Below are positions 1 to 16,991 of a stretch of 64,000 nt of DNA, piece after piece. Origin of the DNA: Parietaria judaica (taxonomy: Eukaryota > Streptophyta > Magnoliopsida > Rosales > Urticaceae); contig OX940862.1 in the NCBI GenBank assembly GCA_954871525.1, forward strand, positions 14,032,501 to 14,096,500, in the 5' to 3' direction. The notes under the pieces were generated by a model, which was not told the origin of the DNA, searched no databases, and saw only the letters and a program-made list of their open reading frames with translations. Position 1 is the stretch's first letter, and each line of letters opens with the position of its first letter. Position numbers and translations under genes: made by a program.

Positions 1-291
1 TCAGCGGCCCAATCTCTCCTCTTTTGAGAGAGATTAAACGTAGTGACAGATTATTGGCCAACTCTTTCATTAACTTGAGGTCTCTTAAACAGACCAAAAC
101 ATTACAAGCTAACGGACCGGGCTAGGCCTGAAAACATAAAGCCTGTACCATAATTAAGCAAACTATAAAGATACTTAAACGACATAATCAAATAACAAAA
201 AAATAAATAAAATATCCTAAATTACTTAATTAATTGAAGACAGTAATGCATTGTACGCATATAACAATAATCTAACTTGAGGTGAACTTAC

Positions 292-2603
292 CACAATGTA
301 CTCATTGCTAAATCCGCTAGCCCTTTGGCTTGATGTGCTTTGCCTCTTGATATTGTTCACATTCACAAGAGTCTCTTCATCAAATTTTCCCCTTTCTTCA
401 ATAGAAAGTTGATTAAACCGTTTTTCGCCGTCCTCCATGCTCCGTTTTACATCCGCCTACAAGTACATGAAAGACACAACTCATTTCCTCACCATTCCAA
501 AGATTAAACTCCGTCACATTTATGTTCAATTCAATTTATATATGTTTCAATATAAATTGTCTTGTATGATTCGAACACTCAGAATGGAGAGATAAAGATT
601 TCACAAACACATATAAAGATCCATAAGCTTGGTAAATAATTACATTATATCGTACTTAATTATGTCACAAACATCAGATTGAAGATATAAATCCACCCTT
701 TAACTCTAATACAGCATATGCATTGGATTAATTTGTCAAAAAAACATATTTTTCACATAGTCTTGACTAAAATCACATAAGATGATCATTTAGAAGTCTT
801 AGCCGTCCTATTTGATTGGTGTAAAATTCCTATTGAATATTATTGGGCGGTGTAACTCTAGAATTAGAGTTCGGGGTGTCGTTTATCAATCAAGCATTCT
901 CCTTCCGGGTTAATTATCAGTTTAAGTCCTATCATAATCCTATCGTAACTTACAGCCTCCGCAAAAAACAATCTTAATGCATCATGAACAGTAGTTAGTT
1001 ATTTAACTACCATGAGATATTTTGCACTAAACTACAAAAAAAATGCATAATATCGCATACAGTGAAGAAGAAAAAATCTCCGAAGATTCTAGGAAACTTA
1101 CAGATGAATAACCGGAAATGCAGTAGTCAGGATGCCGTAGCAAAGATAGTGTCGTCTCTGCAACCAAAACAAACTTTCTTTTACATATAATAGCAAAATC
1201 AATGCTATCAGAAAGCACACAATAATGCAGAAACACATCAACACTTATTTAATACGGGAATAAATCAAAGCCATTAAATGTTTCACCTGTCAATACATAG
1301 CTTAATCCCGCAGGAGTAGACGTATCTGCGGTTCCTGCAATGCGTTCAAGATCTCGTTGAAGTGCTCGTCCCATTCCCAACAACCCAACCTACAGAGAAG
1401 GGTGAAGTTGAGAGCAAGCAATACTCAGTACACTCATTATGCTCAATAAAACATAACATTAAACATAAAAGAATAACAATATTTCATATGATTGCAGTTT
1501 GTATTGGTGTTGTAGACTAATGATTGGACTAAGTGCTTGAATATCTTGTTAGGATTTTCGACCTAAATCTCTAAATTCAAAAATTGAGTAACAAATAAAG
1601 GAAAAAAGTATACACCAGGATTATAGTGCTTCGCTCTACTGGATTACACCTTCAATCTCGCTTTTTCTTTATTCCATGTAACCCTTTGCAAAAATAAGGG
1701 CTCAAGGCCATGTAAGCAAAAGATCCAAGGCGAAACAAAGTCGTGTGAAAAGTCTAAAATACCCTCGCTAGTTTCGTAAACAAGATTAGGCTTCGCACTA
1801 CGTAACTATTAACTCAAATGAATTATAACAGAGCAAATTCCTTCACTTGAATTACTAAGATATCAACCAATCCAATTTCATTGTTTTAAACTCTATACAT
1901 TTTAGCATTTCATCAAAGGAAGTTCTTCTCTTTGACCTACCTGAACCTTGAGAACGGTGGTTTTGTCAGTCGCCGTGAGGACGCTATCCTCGGACCTGTC
2001 CGACAGGAACCCCGACATCACGACGAACGCCGCGAAGCCCATCAAGATCAGGAAGAAGCTCGACCCACCTCCGATTCCCACTGCGGGCGCCACGTAGACA
2101 CCGCCTCCGCCAAACCCGAAAGGCGACGGCGCGTAGTACGGCGCCGAGTATGAAAACCCCGAGCCGCCATTCCTCGGCACCGAGTACGACCTCGATGACG
2201 AGGAGGACGACTGCCCCGACCTCGATGAGAAACTGCTCCCGCCCATCCGTCCGCCTCCGGCGGCCATGGCCGACCTCGGGTCGCACGTGAGCAGAAACCC
2301 TAAGAGAACCACCGCGATCGCCGGCTTCCGCAGCGCCTCCAGGGCCTTCGTTATTGTTTCGGCAACGATTTCAATCGGGTCGAACGACCTCTCGCTCTTC
2401 TTCCCGGAGAAAAAGCACTGGACGGAGGCGAGATTCGTGGAGCCGCGAAGGGTAGTGACTCCGGCGAACTTGATCGGACAAGAATTAGGTCTTCCGGCGA
2501 GTGAGCGAGGACGGGGATTTCGGAGCAGTAGGCTCTGGTTGCGCTTCCATGGATAGGATTTGAGGAGGATGGAAGCCGGCGTGGTGGTGGTGGCGACCGC
2601 CAT
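292..2603 (-). CDS. FLAP1: FLAP1-like DUF1517 chloroplast protein, 5' part (cut by window edge)
   Basis: Visible exons on the minus strand are 2603-1941, 1389-1287, 1157-1102 and 456-292, all GT-AG, giving about 329 residues; the last intron runs off the left edge. The first 60 or so residues are Ser/Arg/Pro rich and acid-poor, like a chloroplast transit peptide. A hydrophobic stretch lies near residues 95-106, then a Gly/Ser-rich segment with the GGSSFSSRSG motif (121-130), and a membrane segment near 181-200. The later exons read VGLLGMGRALQRDL, TPAGLSYVLTETTLSLLRHP and KRSMEDGEKRFNQLS, typical of DUF1517. The Arabidopsis member FLAP1 (At1g54520, recalled) helps tune non-photochemical quenching in fluctuating light. 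The start was chosen because it gives the transit peptide. It could be another DUF1517 paralogue, but nearby RBD1- and XRN4-like genes favour FLAP1. Confidence 0.85.
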
Positions 2604-2749
2604 GGATGAGAGTGGAGAAAGCTTGGATTGGGAATCAATGGCTTCGTTGTTGATATGAGTGGCGACAGAGCAACCTCATCTTCCAAAACGGGTAAAAAAA
2701 GACCCGCCTTTTTGCCATGTCCGTACGTGGGTCGTGCTAGGTTGTGTCT

Positions 2750-3117
2750 CACGTGACTAAATCAAGTCCACGTGACATTCATTTTGTCCTAATTTATATA
2801 TGTACAATATTAATTTAATTATCCATTTAAATATTATTTAAGGGTGTTGATTAATGTGTTAATATTTCACATTCGTAAAATGATTCAATTGTTTTCAACT
2901 AATTTGTGCGTCAGACTTGTTGTGTTATATGTTTTATGATAGATAGTAGTTTTGAGAACAAATTAATTTATTTACTTTACACTCGTATCATTTACTTAAT
3001 GATATATAGAATATATTATTTTATTTATTTGAAATGTAATTTGTGAAATATGGTACACAAAATTAGCACATGAACAGGTAAAACAAGTGAATATTATCAA
3101 ATAATACTTTGTGTTGT
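2750..3117. other. AT-rich intergenic spacer
   Basis: Spacer upstream of the FLAP1-like gene. No coding signal was seen. It ends at the target-site duplication of the element that follows. Confidence 0.6.
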
Positions 3118-3126
3118 TAAAGTAAT

Positions 3127-4277
3127 GGGTTTAATTGCGGCAAAAATACCCAACCTTTGTAAATATTCTCCGATAGGTACCCAACCTCAATAAACGTAGG
3201 CAAAAGTACCCAACGTCACACTTTTGTCGCCGACCAACTAACGCCGTTAGACACTGCCTACGTGGCCGTTAGGGTGTCTCGTGTGGAATGCCACGTGGCC
3301 AAAGGTTGGGTATTTTCGCCGCCACATGATCAAAGGTTGGGTACTTTCGCCGCCACGTGGCATTAAAAAAACAAATTTTTTTTATAATTTTTTCTTTCCC
3401 GTTAGCCAATATGTTTTTATTTTTTTTATGTACATCAAACATGATCAAATAATTTTATAAACAATGTACTTAGAAAAAAAATGTTAAAGAAAAACCAAAA
3501 AAATGTTACTTTTCTTTTTTCACTTTAAAACAAAAAATAATAAGGTTAAACATAATTTTTACCAATCACCAAACTTTCAGTTTAAATTAAGCTTGAACTG
3601 TATTTGATACAATTATTTGTTTTAATCATGCCTTAGTTTCAAATATGTTATATGTCTGCAAAAATCATATCATGCCTTAATATTAATATTAAAATGCTCG
3701 TGTTATTATATACAATAATGTTTTAGTTTCAAAATTTTAATATAATCTATTAAAAAATTATAAATTATCCCTATAAGAAAAAATATTTTTTATAAAAATA
3801 TTTTATAAATTTTTTTTAGATTTAACATATGTAAAAAAATAAAAATATGAGTCACGGGAAATATTTTTTTTTAAATAAATTAAAACTAATAAATTTAAGG
3901 AATTATTTGATTATTTAAAAAATAACATAATTTTTTATAAGTACATATTTTATGAAATTATTTGATCATGTTTGATATACGTAAAAGAATAAAAACATGC
4001 TGGCTAATGAGAAAGAAAAAATTAAAAAAATTATTTTTTAAATGCCATGTGGCGGCAAAAGTACCTAACCTTTGGCCACGTGGCGGCAAAAGTACCCAAC
4101 TTTTGGGCATGTGCCATTCCACACGAGACACCCTAACGGCCACGTAGGCAGTGTCTAACGGCGTTAGTTGGTCGGCGACAAAAGTGTGACGTTGGGTACT
4201 TTTGCCTACGTTTATTGAGGTTGGGTACCTATCGGAGAATATTTACAAAGGTTGGGTATTTTTGCCGCAATTAACCC
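3127..4277. mobile_element. Mutator-like fold-back MITE, 1151 bp, 9-bp TSD
   Basis: The ends are inverted copies of GGGTTAATTGCGGCAAAAAT (the left end carries one extra T). The left arm, about 3127-3365, matches the reverse complement of about 4040-4277, including the segments around TACCCAACGTCACAC and GCCGTTAGACACTGCC. The similarity continues more weakly towards the centre, so almost the whole element can fold back. Both ends are flanked by the 9-base duplication taaagtaat (3118-3126 and 4278-4286). A 9-bp duplication is the mark of Mutator-like transposition. No transposase frame is present, so it is non-autonomous. Related ends occur at 19949-20416 and 53272-54435. Confidence 0.88.
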
Positions 4278-4598
4278 TAAAGTAATTTGTCGAGTTTCTT
4301 GTATTTTTTATGTTCGTGTGTATCGATCACATTTAAATTCATTTAAACTTGATCAAGCGTGTTTACTTTGTATAAGCTGACGCCCATACTCATTTTTCGA
4401 GTTCGACATTTTTGAGCTTCGCAAAATGATGCAAATTAGTTAATTAACCCAGTTTAATTATATAGTATTAATACTAGGATTTCTATTTTAATTTGAATAA
4501 TTATAACTTTCGTTTTTTAATGTTTTGGATGTTATACTATTTTTTACTATTAATTATTTGTAACAAATTTCTTAAGTTGAGAATGGTCAAAGAGAATT

Positions 4599-4700
4599 TG
4601 GGCTTTTCAAAGCCCCCTGGCCCATTCAAAAGGAAGTCCAATATTAATCGCCGAAGCCCAACAGGCAAAACCCTAATCTGCATATCCTATAAAGTATAAA
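4599..4700 (+). promoter_or_regulatory. RPS24 promoter: three site II motifs, telo-box, TATA
   Basis: TGGGCT at 4599, GGCCCA at 4619 and AGCCCA at 4655 are site II (TGGGCY) motifs on both strands. AAACCCTAA at 4668-4676 is a telo-box. CTATAAAGTATAAA at 4687-4700 is a TATA-like element about 105 bases before the start codon. Site II plus telo-box is the usual arrangement in plant ribosomal protein promoters and fits the gene downstream. Confidence 0.75.
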
Positions 4701-4711
4701 TCGGAAGCTAG

Positions 4712-6345
<1,634 letters not shown>

Positions 6346-6399
6346 GAGTGGAGACCTTTCTGCCGACCCATTAGCCGCAATGGGTTTGTTCAGCAATGT

Positions 6400-6822
6400 T
6401 TCACTGATAGGTTCTTCGAGATTACATATTTTGCTATCTGTGTGGATTTTTGTTGTCATGATTTAATATTTAGTTACTTTATGAGGTTTTGACTGTTCTG
6501 AAGAACAATTTTGAAGCAATTAGTGCAAGAGATTTCCCTTGTTAAGCTCTGAAAGACTTATTCGACCAACATATTTCTGAGTTATTATCTTGTCAGACCC
6601 TTAAATCTAGAGCTTCCAAGTCTTAACCCGTCTCCCTGAGTGAATGATGCAGTTTCAAAACCGGTTTAAACCTGGGCTGGAAATCTGGATTCCAATAATG
6701 AAAGATGATTCTGTTTTTTTTTTTAATAATTATTATTATCTTCTTTAATCCTGAAACTTGACCGTGCTCTGGGCATTAGAAGAGTAATAATCCGCCCCTA
6801 TAACAGTTATCTATTTATAGCA
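6400..6822. other. RPS24 3' flank
   Basis: Probable 3' UTR and short spacer after RPS24. No other gene was seen before the transposon duplication at 6823. Confidence 0.5.
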
Positions 6823-6830
6823 AGGATTTG

Positions 6831-8126
6831 AATGCCGTTTTTGCCGATAAATCGTTTGCCGTTATCGACGGAGTAATCGTTTGCCGATGGATTTATCGAT
6901 GGAAAACCTATAAAATTTATCGTTTGCCGTTACCGAAACTTATCGAACTTATCGATGGATTAATCGCTTATCGATAGATTTATCGATGGAAAACTTATAA
7001 AATATTTTCATATATATTTTCATACATAAAATATTTTTTATAACATAAAATACTATATGTATATTTTCCTTAATAATTGAAAAACATCAAATTACAAAAC
7101 AAATTATGTCAGAATCACAGTATCAGAATTATATACAATGTGCAAAATGAAGTTACATATGAAAAACCAAAGAAATAGCTCAATTTGACCAATTTCAAAA
7201 AAAAAATTTACTTTTCCCGCAATAAGGTTGCAATTCGGGAAAACGTTAAATTAGATATAATTATATCAACCTCACATTTTATAAGTTATTAACAATGTTA
7301 TAAAATGATTTTACATAAAAAAAAAAAGACTAACTAGCTTAACTTAACTAATTTCCAAAAATATGTACTTTTGCCGCAATAAGGTCATAATTCAGAAAGA
7401 CATCAATTACAAAAATAATTATGTCAAACTAACAGTTTCTTAATTATATACAATGTTACAAAATGAAATTACACAAAAAAATTAAAATATATCTCAAATT
7501 CACTATTTGTAGGAAAATTGGTATTTTTGTCGCAATTATAATTAATTTGCATAAACCCTTAAATTTAACCCAAATCTGCAAAAAATCAATAAAAATCACG
7601 CAAACCATCTTGATTCATCTATATTCCATCATATACTTTAAAAAAAATCAATTTCAACAACATTTGATTCAAAACGTAAAATGTACAATTAAACTAATAT
7701 GAAACTCAAAGTTTAACTTTCATTCAACCTAATAGCTTTCTAAGTAACTAATACAAATATAGAATAAAAATGTGAAAAATTGACATGATTCATACATATA
7801 CAACATTTAAACATCAAAACGCTAAAGATCTACTAAAAAAAACCCAAAAAATACATTTAAATTTTGAAATTAAAAGAAGTTGGAACTTTTGCCGCAAAAA
7901 AAGAAAAATTTATACCAGGGTTGACTTATCGTTTTTGACCGAAAAGTAGCTTGCTTTTCGAGAAAATACACTTGATAAGTTTGAGAGATAAGTGACTTGC
8001 TTTTCGAATCGAAAAATCGCGATAAGTATAAAAAGATAACGATTAGAGGAGATAAGTTACCGAGAAGTGGTTTTCAGCGATAAATCGCTCGATTATCGCT
8101 CGATTATCGCGAAAATCGAAACCTTG
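6831..8126. mobile_element. hAT-like non-autonomous element, copy A
   Basis: A 1296-bp element starting CAAGGATTTGAATGCCG and ending ...GATTTTCG/AACCTTG style inverted ends (right end reverse complement CAAGGTTTCGATTTTCGC). It is flanked by a perfect 8-bp duplication, atttatag, at 6823-6830 and 8127-8134. An 8-bp duplication with CARGG-type ends indicates the hAT superfamily. The subterminal DNA is full of ATCGATAA/TTATCGAT-type motifs on both sides. The interior repeats an AT-rich unit containing TTTGCCGCAATAAGGT. No transposase is visible. A second copy in the opposite orientation lies at 40807-42142. Confidence 0.85.
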
Positions 8127-8134
8127 ATTTATAG

Positions 8135-10440
8135 ATTTTAACTTGATACTCTGTTGGCTTCTTTGGTATTATATACCTGAATCTTGAATTTGAAGTAGTA
8201 GCTCAAATTGATGATGTGATAATTGTGTTGGAATTTCATGGTATTCTGTTCGGTTCTTGGAAGCACACCACCCATCCTGAATGTCATAAATTGTCCTCAA
8301 ATTATGAACTTCAACCTTATATTTGATATCATTTTGAATTTAATATGCTATAAATAATAAATAGAGACATATAGTGTCAAATTACTTTGCACGAGATGCT
8401 ATTAGTGCAAAATGCTCTTAAAAATAAAACAATTTGGTAAGGCCAAAGCTACGAAACGTTTATTATTGTGGAATATTGCTTTAATGAAAAAGGAGTGTTT
8501 GAGGAGAAAAGAAGAATTTAGTGGACCTAAAGGTCTCTATTCAGTGGGTGACTTTTATTGTGCAGGCACGATTTAAACGCGTGTTAATACTAAATTGCCC
8601 ATCATATTATGATCATAGAATATTTGTGAAATAATTACTTAATCTTGTGTCAATGTATTACCATATTATCTCTCTTTTAACGGTAAGAGTACCTCTGTTT
8701 TTTTAATGTTTCTTACACAAAAGACACGTGGGCATGTACTTTTTTGAAAATATTAGTTTTAAATATTTTTCACATCACATTAGAGATGTACGTATATCCC
8801 TAACTTAATACACCTTATTCTATATGAATGGAGTAAGGTCTTGATTCAAAAAAAAAAAAATTAGTCATAAATAAATTGGGTACTTAAATGATAATTATGT
8901 TACTAAAAAAATGCCGGTGTCCATCGCACCGACATTACCACAGAATGACTTAATAAAAGGCTTATTGAATTAGTATTATAATATGATCAAATCAACTATA
9001 AAGATTCCAAGCTTCAACCTAATCAAGTTTTCCATCTACTTTAGAATAATATAATGAAATGAAAGACCTCGTGTATATATAAAATATAGATAGATTATAC
9101 ACGAGACCCTAATTAACATTTTCCTATATACAAGTTAACTTCGTTCAATTAATATGGTTCACTTCTGACCCTAGTCAACATTATTACATATTATTATTCA
9201 ATAAATTTATAATTTTTATAATATAATAATATGTTGTGGCCTTAAAAAAATTGATTTATGGAGTTCTTAGAGTTTTTTTTATGTGTCATCCACTCATCCT
9301 ACTCTAGACATTATCAGAAAATCCAAGACCACAATAAAAAGTAAGTACCTTTCCTTTTTCCTTGCCATTTTCCATTTATCACTACTACTGAATTTTATTT
9401 GTTTAAAAAGATGGGTCGATAATGTCACTATTTTGACATTCAAGGTCCTCCTTGTAATTATCAAGAGATCTTTCTGGTTACTAATTAGTTAATTACAGCA
9501 CTAATTATCACATGATCAGAAGATAATGAGTTAAATACTTCAAAATATTCCATCCTAATGGCGATCATAAACACCATAAATTGAATTACAAACAACAATA
9601 TTGCACGTCTCTTGATTGTGTAAATAAAAGATAAAGACTAAGACGCCACGTTTCAAGGCCAACTTTATCTTCTAAGTTCTACTAATAATGCTTTGCAAAA
9701 TGAGCTCTTGAACTTTGAACGGCATATTTAAGGTATGAGTATTATTTTTCGAAAAATATTAATAATTTTTTTAATTTGTTTAGCTGTATAGTGTATAGTG
9801 TCAACATTTGAGATTTAAAGATAGGTACTAAAATCCCCATGAAATAAAAATGGTATAAATTAATAATTCACACAATGTAAATATTTTGAAAATAAATAAC
9901 TCTCACTACATGTATAAATCAAAATGTATTTGAATTTTTTATAAAAAAAAAGTAGCCTTACATTAGTAAATTAGGAAGTCTTTCTAATTTATCAAAAAAA
10001 AAAAAAAAACTTTATTGAATTTTTGTTTCAAAACTACTGCACTTTATTAATTTTGGTAATGTAGAAGAAAAAAAAAAGTAATTCAATTTCAAGGTTATAA
10101 TCAAAATTGTGAGGACTCAAATTTATAAATGTGTCATGTGAATTGTGATTAATATTATTTTAATTTGTCGTGGATAAGGATCCGATCTGGACAAAATTAT
10201 TGGCACATGGCTGCTCAATCGAAACACAGGGGCTAATTTGCCATAAAACAAAACTTGAGGATGAAAACTTTATCTCATAGGAAAGTTCAGGGTCATTTTC
10301 GCACAAAAGCTAAAAGAAAAAGATACATAATAAAGTGTACCAAAAGCTATCAACCGCCATGATTTCCATTTGTCGTTACAGCTTTCCACACGTCGTTTAT
10401 TTTCTTTATTTCTTTTTTATTTCTTTTTTTCTCATACAAA
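8135..10440. other. AT-rich intergenic region
   Basis: About 2.3 kb of AT-rich DNA with poly-A/T tracts. No open frame with codon-like composition, RNA gene or element end was recognised. Confidence 0.5.
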
Positions 10441-10452
10441 AATACAAACGCA

Positions 10453-10455
<3 letters not shown>

Positions 10456-10494
<39 letters not shown>
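10456..10494. repeat. (TA)n microsatellite
   Basis: Nearly pure alternating AT tract about 150 bases before the guanosine deaminase start codon. It produces several spurious Ile/Tyr-rich frames on both strands. Confidence 0.9.
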
Positions 10495-10495
<1 letters not shown>

Positions 10496-10642
10496 TCGTA
10501 TACGAGTATATAATATATATATTGCTATATACAAGTGTAAACTCGTGGACCAGCTCTTCGCGTTGCATATTCGCTTTCTCTCTATTATCTTCAATCTTCT
10601 CTCCAACTTCTTCTCTCTCAGTTCATCTCCCATTTCCAGATC

Positions 10643-12532
<1,890 letters not shown>

Positions 12533-12694
12533 TGAATTAAACTGCTCATTTGCTTCTTAATTGATTCCAGTTAATTCTCAGCAGGATAAAAACAATTTGT
12601 TAACTCTCCAAACTCATTTCTCTGAAATGAAATGTACATTTTCATTTTTCATGCCTTTCTGAACCCACAAAACAATTGTGAAGAATAAATAATA

Positions 12695-15061
12695 GAGAAA
12701 TTGCTCCAAATAGCCAAATTGAAATATAGGTTTAGCAAAATAGCCAAACTTTGGTTAATTTTGTAAACTAGCCAATTAACCATTTAAATGAAATTTCAAT
12801 TACATTGTTGCCCTTATGTATTAAAAAATAAATAAAAATTCAATACGTATTTTGGGGCTAAATTATTCGGTCAAAAAAAATTTCATTAATTGAAAATCTG
12901 GTCATTAATAGAAAATGGTATTAATTTGGTAACAACCCAATTCAACAACCATTACTCGTTGACCCCTATTTTTAAGCTATTTTTTAATTTTTAAAATCAA
13001 TTCATTTACCACTTTATTTCTCTCTCCTCAGACCCACACTCTCACCGAGCTTTCCCCTGTTCTTCGAGCTTCCATCATCGGCGACCCATCACCGGCTATT
13101 AACGGCGAAACCATCACCGGCGACTCATCACCGACTATTAACGGGTATGGTATTCAATTATTCAGCACGTGCATTGTGTTTTGGTTGGTTAAATACACGA
13201 TTTTGATTTTTTTTTCCTGTTTGCGTTTTTTGTGTTGATTTCGAAATCTATTGCAGTTACCGAGCTTGAAGAGAGTTTGAAGCAATTTCTCTCTCCTCAA
13301 ACCCACATTCTCATCGAGCTTTCCCCTCTTCTTTGAGCTTCCATAATCAGCGAAACAATAAACGACCATTAACGGCGAAACCATCACCGGCGATAATCTT
13401 CATCACCTGCTATTAACGGGTATGGTATTTGATTATTCACCACATGCATTGTGTTTTGGATGTTTAAATACACGATTTTTGTTAGGGCTTTTTTCTGTTA
13501 ATTTGCGATTTTTGGGTTAATTCCAAAATCAATTTCATGTATTTTTTACGAATTTTTTCATGTGTTTATATTCATGTATTTAAGAATGTTTGGAACGTGT
13601 TTATTTTCATGAATTTTATAATCGATTGCATGTTCATCGTCGTTGTTAAATCTGATTCTTATCATTGATTGCATCTTCATCATGTATTTTCCTCGATGAA
13701 ATCCGTTTTGTATGTGTTTTTTTTCTGTTTTTTCTTGAATCTAGTTCTTTGGTTGTGTTAATTTCTGTTTTAACTTGCTGAAATCTCCCTTAATTTATGT
13801 TGGTTGTCTTGTTTTAATTAATAGGTTACAATCAGTCTCGCGTATTTATTCATCGATTGCATCTTCATCATGTATTTTCCTTGCTGAAATCCATTTTTAA
13901 TGTGTTTGTTTCTGTTTTTTCTGGAATTGAGTTCACTGATTGTGTTACTTTCTGTTTTTCCTTGCTGAAATCTCCCTCAATTTCTGTTGATTGTCGTTGG
14001 TTGTCTTGTTTTGATTAATAGGTTACAATCTGTCTCGCTTTAATTTCAGAATATTTTTGTTAGTGTCTATTAATTCGTGTTAATGTGTGTTTATAGTCTC
14101 AGGATTCGGAGATGAAGCTCCCCGACGAGGAGGAAGACTCAAGTTTGAAGGAACTAGCCAATCAAGGTTGATGATCAGGAGATTAACGGAATCATGGAGA
14201 AGGATAGGCAGAGACATTTAAAATGAATCGAATCAATATAGTTAACTCTTGTTAATATATAGGTTAACATGGTTAATTCGTGTCAATGTATATGGTTTCA
14301 AATTGTTTTGAATTGTTAAGATGGTTAATTCGATCAATGATTTCGTGTTAGTGTGTGTTATATGACTTTAGCCAACATATTTACTCGGCAACGTGTATTC
14401 TTGCTCCGGTAAAAAAACTCACGTTCATTATGTTCATTAACAGATTTCAATGTGCATTAACCACATATATCAACACAATAAACCACATGTATTAACAGAT
14501 ATAAACGTCGTATATAAGACAACGAATAATAAAATTTTCGTTTTGGGAACCACGAAAATTTGAAATTAAACCCTAAAATGTGAAAATTATTAGCTAAAAG
14601 TGTGTGTAAATTCAAATATTTTTTCCCTATTTCATTGCTAATTAATTTCCTATTTTTAATAAATAAGGTTAATTTAAAAAATAATTGATTAATTAATTAG
14701 TTTTCTAATTAAAAAATGCGTTATTAAAAATTAGTGTGAGTGTGTAACATGGCTACTAGTCAATATATTTACACGAGACATTTAAGGTGTAGTTGGGTTG
14801 TTACCTTATTTATAGCACCACTAATTGATATGCATGCATTTATTGTTGCCTAATATATCTAATTAACAAATAATTCGCTTGATGATCTTAATTATGTATA
14901 ATAACTGAAAAATAACTATTAATGTATATTATTAATGATTAAGGGTGTTGTAGTAATTTTATTTAGATTAATATGGTTAATTGGCTAGTTTAAAAAATTA
15001 ACCAAAGTGTGGCTATTTTGCTAAACACACTTTCAAATTTGGCTATTTATCGAAAGCGCCC
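12695..15061. mobile_element. Mutator-like element, 2.37 kb, 9-bp TSD
   Basis: The ends are inverted: the left reads GAGAAATTGCTCCAAATAGCC and continues through GTTTAGCAAAATAGCCAAAC; the right end reverse complement reads GGGCGCTTTCGATAAATAGCC and continues with the same block. The 9-bp duplication taaataata flanks it (12686-12694 and 15062-15070). The interior is not palindromic. It holds duplicated blocks (13019-13210 and 13289-13480; also near 13670 and 13857) and a more GC-rich, exon-like patch around 14100-14200. No intact transposase frame was seen. The smaller element at 60838-61551 has matching ends and duplication length, so it is in the same family. Confidence 0.82.
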
Positions 15062-15070
15062 TAAATAATA

Positions 15071-16900
15071 CAAATTAGATTCTATTTTAATCTCAAATTT
15101 ACAGGATTGCTATAATCATGACTTTGTAAATTTCCCTCTTTGCGAAAAAAGGGTGATATTGACTACAAGGCGGTGTAAATACCGAAGTTTTGTTGCTTGA
15201 GGAACTTAAATATTTGTTTTTTTATGGTAAAAATATGCAACTTTATATATTTGAAACTCGGCATGTCAATGTGTCATAATTTTGGTATTTCATTCAAATA
15301 TGTAAAGTTGGGTATTTTATTGCAAAAAAACAATTAAAACTTTGTATTTAAACCGACATTTCCCCAAAGAAAAATCTGAAAAGTCACATCTTTCAAGCCG
15401 TTTGAAATGCTTTTTGGTGAATATGCAAGTTGGGCCAAGAAAGTAGACTATTTATATAAAAGAATATGTATAATTCTGCATATTTTTGGGGTCAGTTTTT
15501 TCTAGGAAAATAACGTCAATAGGCACTCTCTTATTGTTCCATTTATTTTTGCTTGTTCACTTTGCAACATAACTCTGGTGAAATCTCATAAAGGACCACT
15601 CAACTTTTGGCTCTGTTGATGTCACACCCAAGTACAATATAATTAATCCATTAGCCAAAATGAGTATCAATATACATAAAGCACTTGAACATTATGATTG
15701 TTTTGTCAAATATTAAATAGTATTTTCTCAACGTTTTGTATGGGGCAAGAGACATTTGGGCGTGCTTTGTGGTCGCCAAGTAAGTTGCAAATCTGACAAA
15801 GCAGTTCGATCATTTAGGGAATAACGATGTAAAATGGTCTGAATTTGGTCTTCTTTTCTATAACTTCCAATGTCAATAATTGTCAGTGACAAACAGTTCC
15901 CACATGGGTTAGGCAGAATTGCACATTTGCACGAGATTTCCCAGCCTGATCGCCAGCTTGGGGCCGGACTGGCCCGCCGGAAGTCTGAAGCTTGAGCCTC
16001 ATTTCGGGCTCTTTCGATTTTTTTTTTAAGAAAAAAAAAATCTCGTTGGACTTGGATCATTCACTATTATTAAAAGGAAGTAAATAACACAACACAAACA
16101 ATTAATTTTAACAATAGTGAACATATTTTACTTTAATAAAAAATTGCGTTGGGCACGCTAGCTCGCCTGATTTCCAGCCCAAAGCGCGAGAATTTCAGCC
16201 CAGCTCTCAATCATATCGAGTCTTGCACATTATTTTATCAAGCTTAAATCAATGAAGTATTAACAGTGTTCCTCGGTGAGAGCGAGTGACCATGGAAATT
16301 ACGGTGATTGGTAGGGTTTCGATTTCAAACAATTAAGACGCAACACTAAACACGAATGAATTGTCTCGAAGTGACCGGGTTTAGGAGCATTTGGGCTCTT
16401 CATTAGGTAAAAAGAGAAAAAGTTTCTCTTCCTACTCCAATGAATTTTGTAAATTTATCTTATTTTCTTTGATCAATTATTGTCCCCCTCCTTCCTTTTC
16501 TCTCAATCCTACCAAACAAATCTCAACACCCATAAATTATAAGTAATAAACAATCGATTTGGTGTTATAACACACCATAAAACAATCAATTTGGTCACCA
16601 TTAGTTTGTGACACCACAGATCCCACTCATTTCCTTGTCAAAATTAAAGGCTCAAACAAGAAACTATGATTATCCGTGGAAATTTACTTCGATTAGAGAA
16701 TGGATAAAACAGCAAGCACATAGTAGAATATCCCAAAAGCAAAAGGCAGAACTGGAAACTAGGAAGAGATAATTTCTAATTAATTATATCTGAATCTGTT
16801 ATCCACACAAAGACTATATAAACTATGATCGTCTGTCAAATGTCTAAAGGTAGTAATCAGAAGATTCATTATTCAACCCAGCTGTTGCCTGTTCTATCTC
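15071..16900. other. Intergenic region
   Basis: AT-rich spacer with no supported gene. A 110-codon minus-strand frame at 15728-16060 shows no recognisable domain and is treated as chance. The last part is likely 3' UTR of the transcription factor gene to the right. Confidence 0.45.
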
Positions 16901-16991
16901 AATTCACACAAGGATTATATAAATATACTATCATCAAACCTTGATCAGTGAAGTCAAAGCTTCCATCTTTGAGTCAAATCCATGGCCATGA

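Noticed and set aside
1932..2556. Plus-strand frames opposite the FLAP1-like exon 1
   Set aside because: Antisense shadows of a GC-rich exon.
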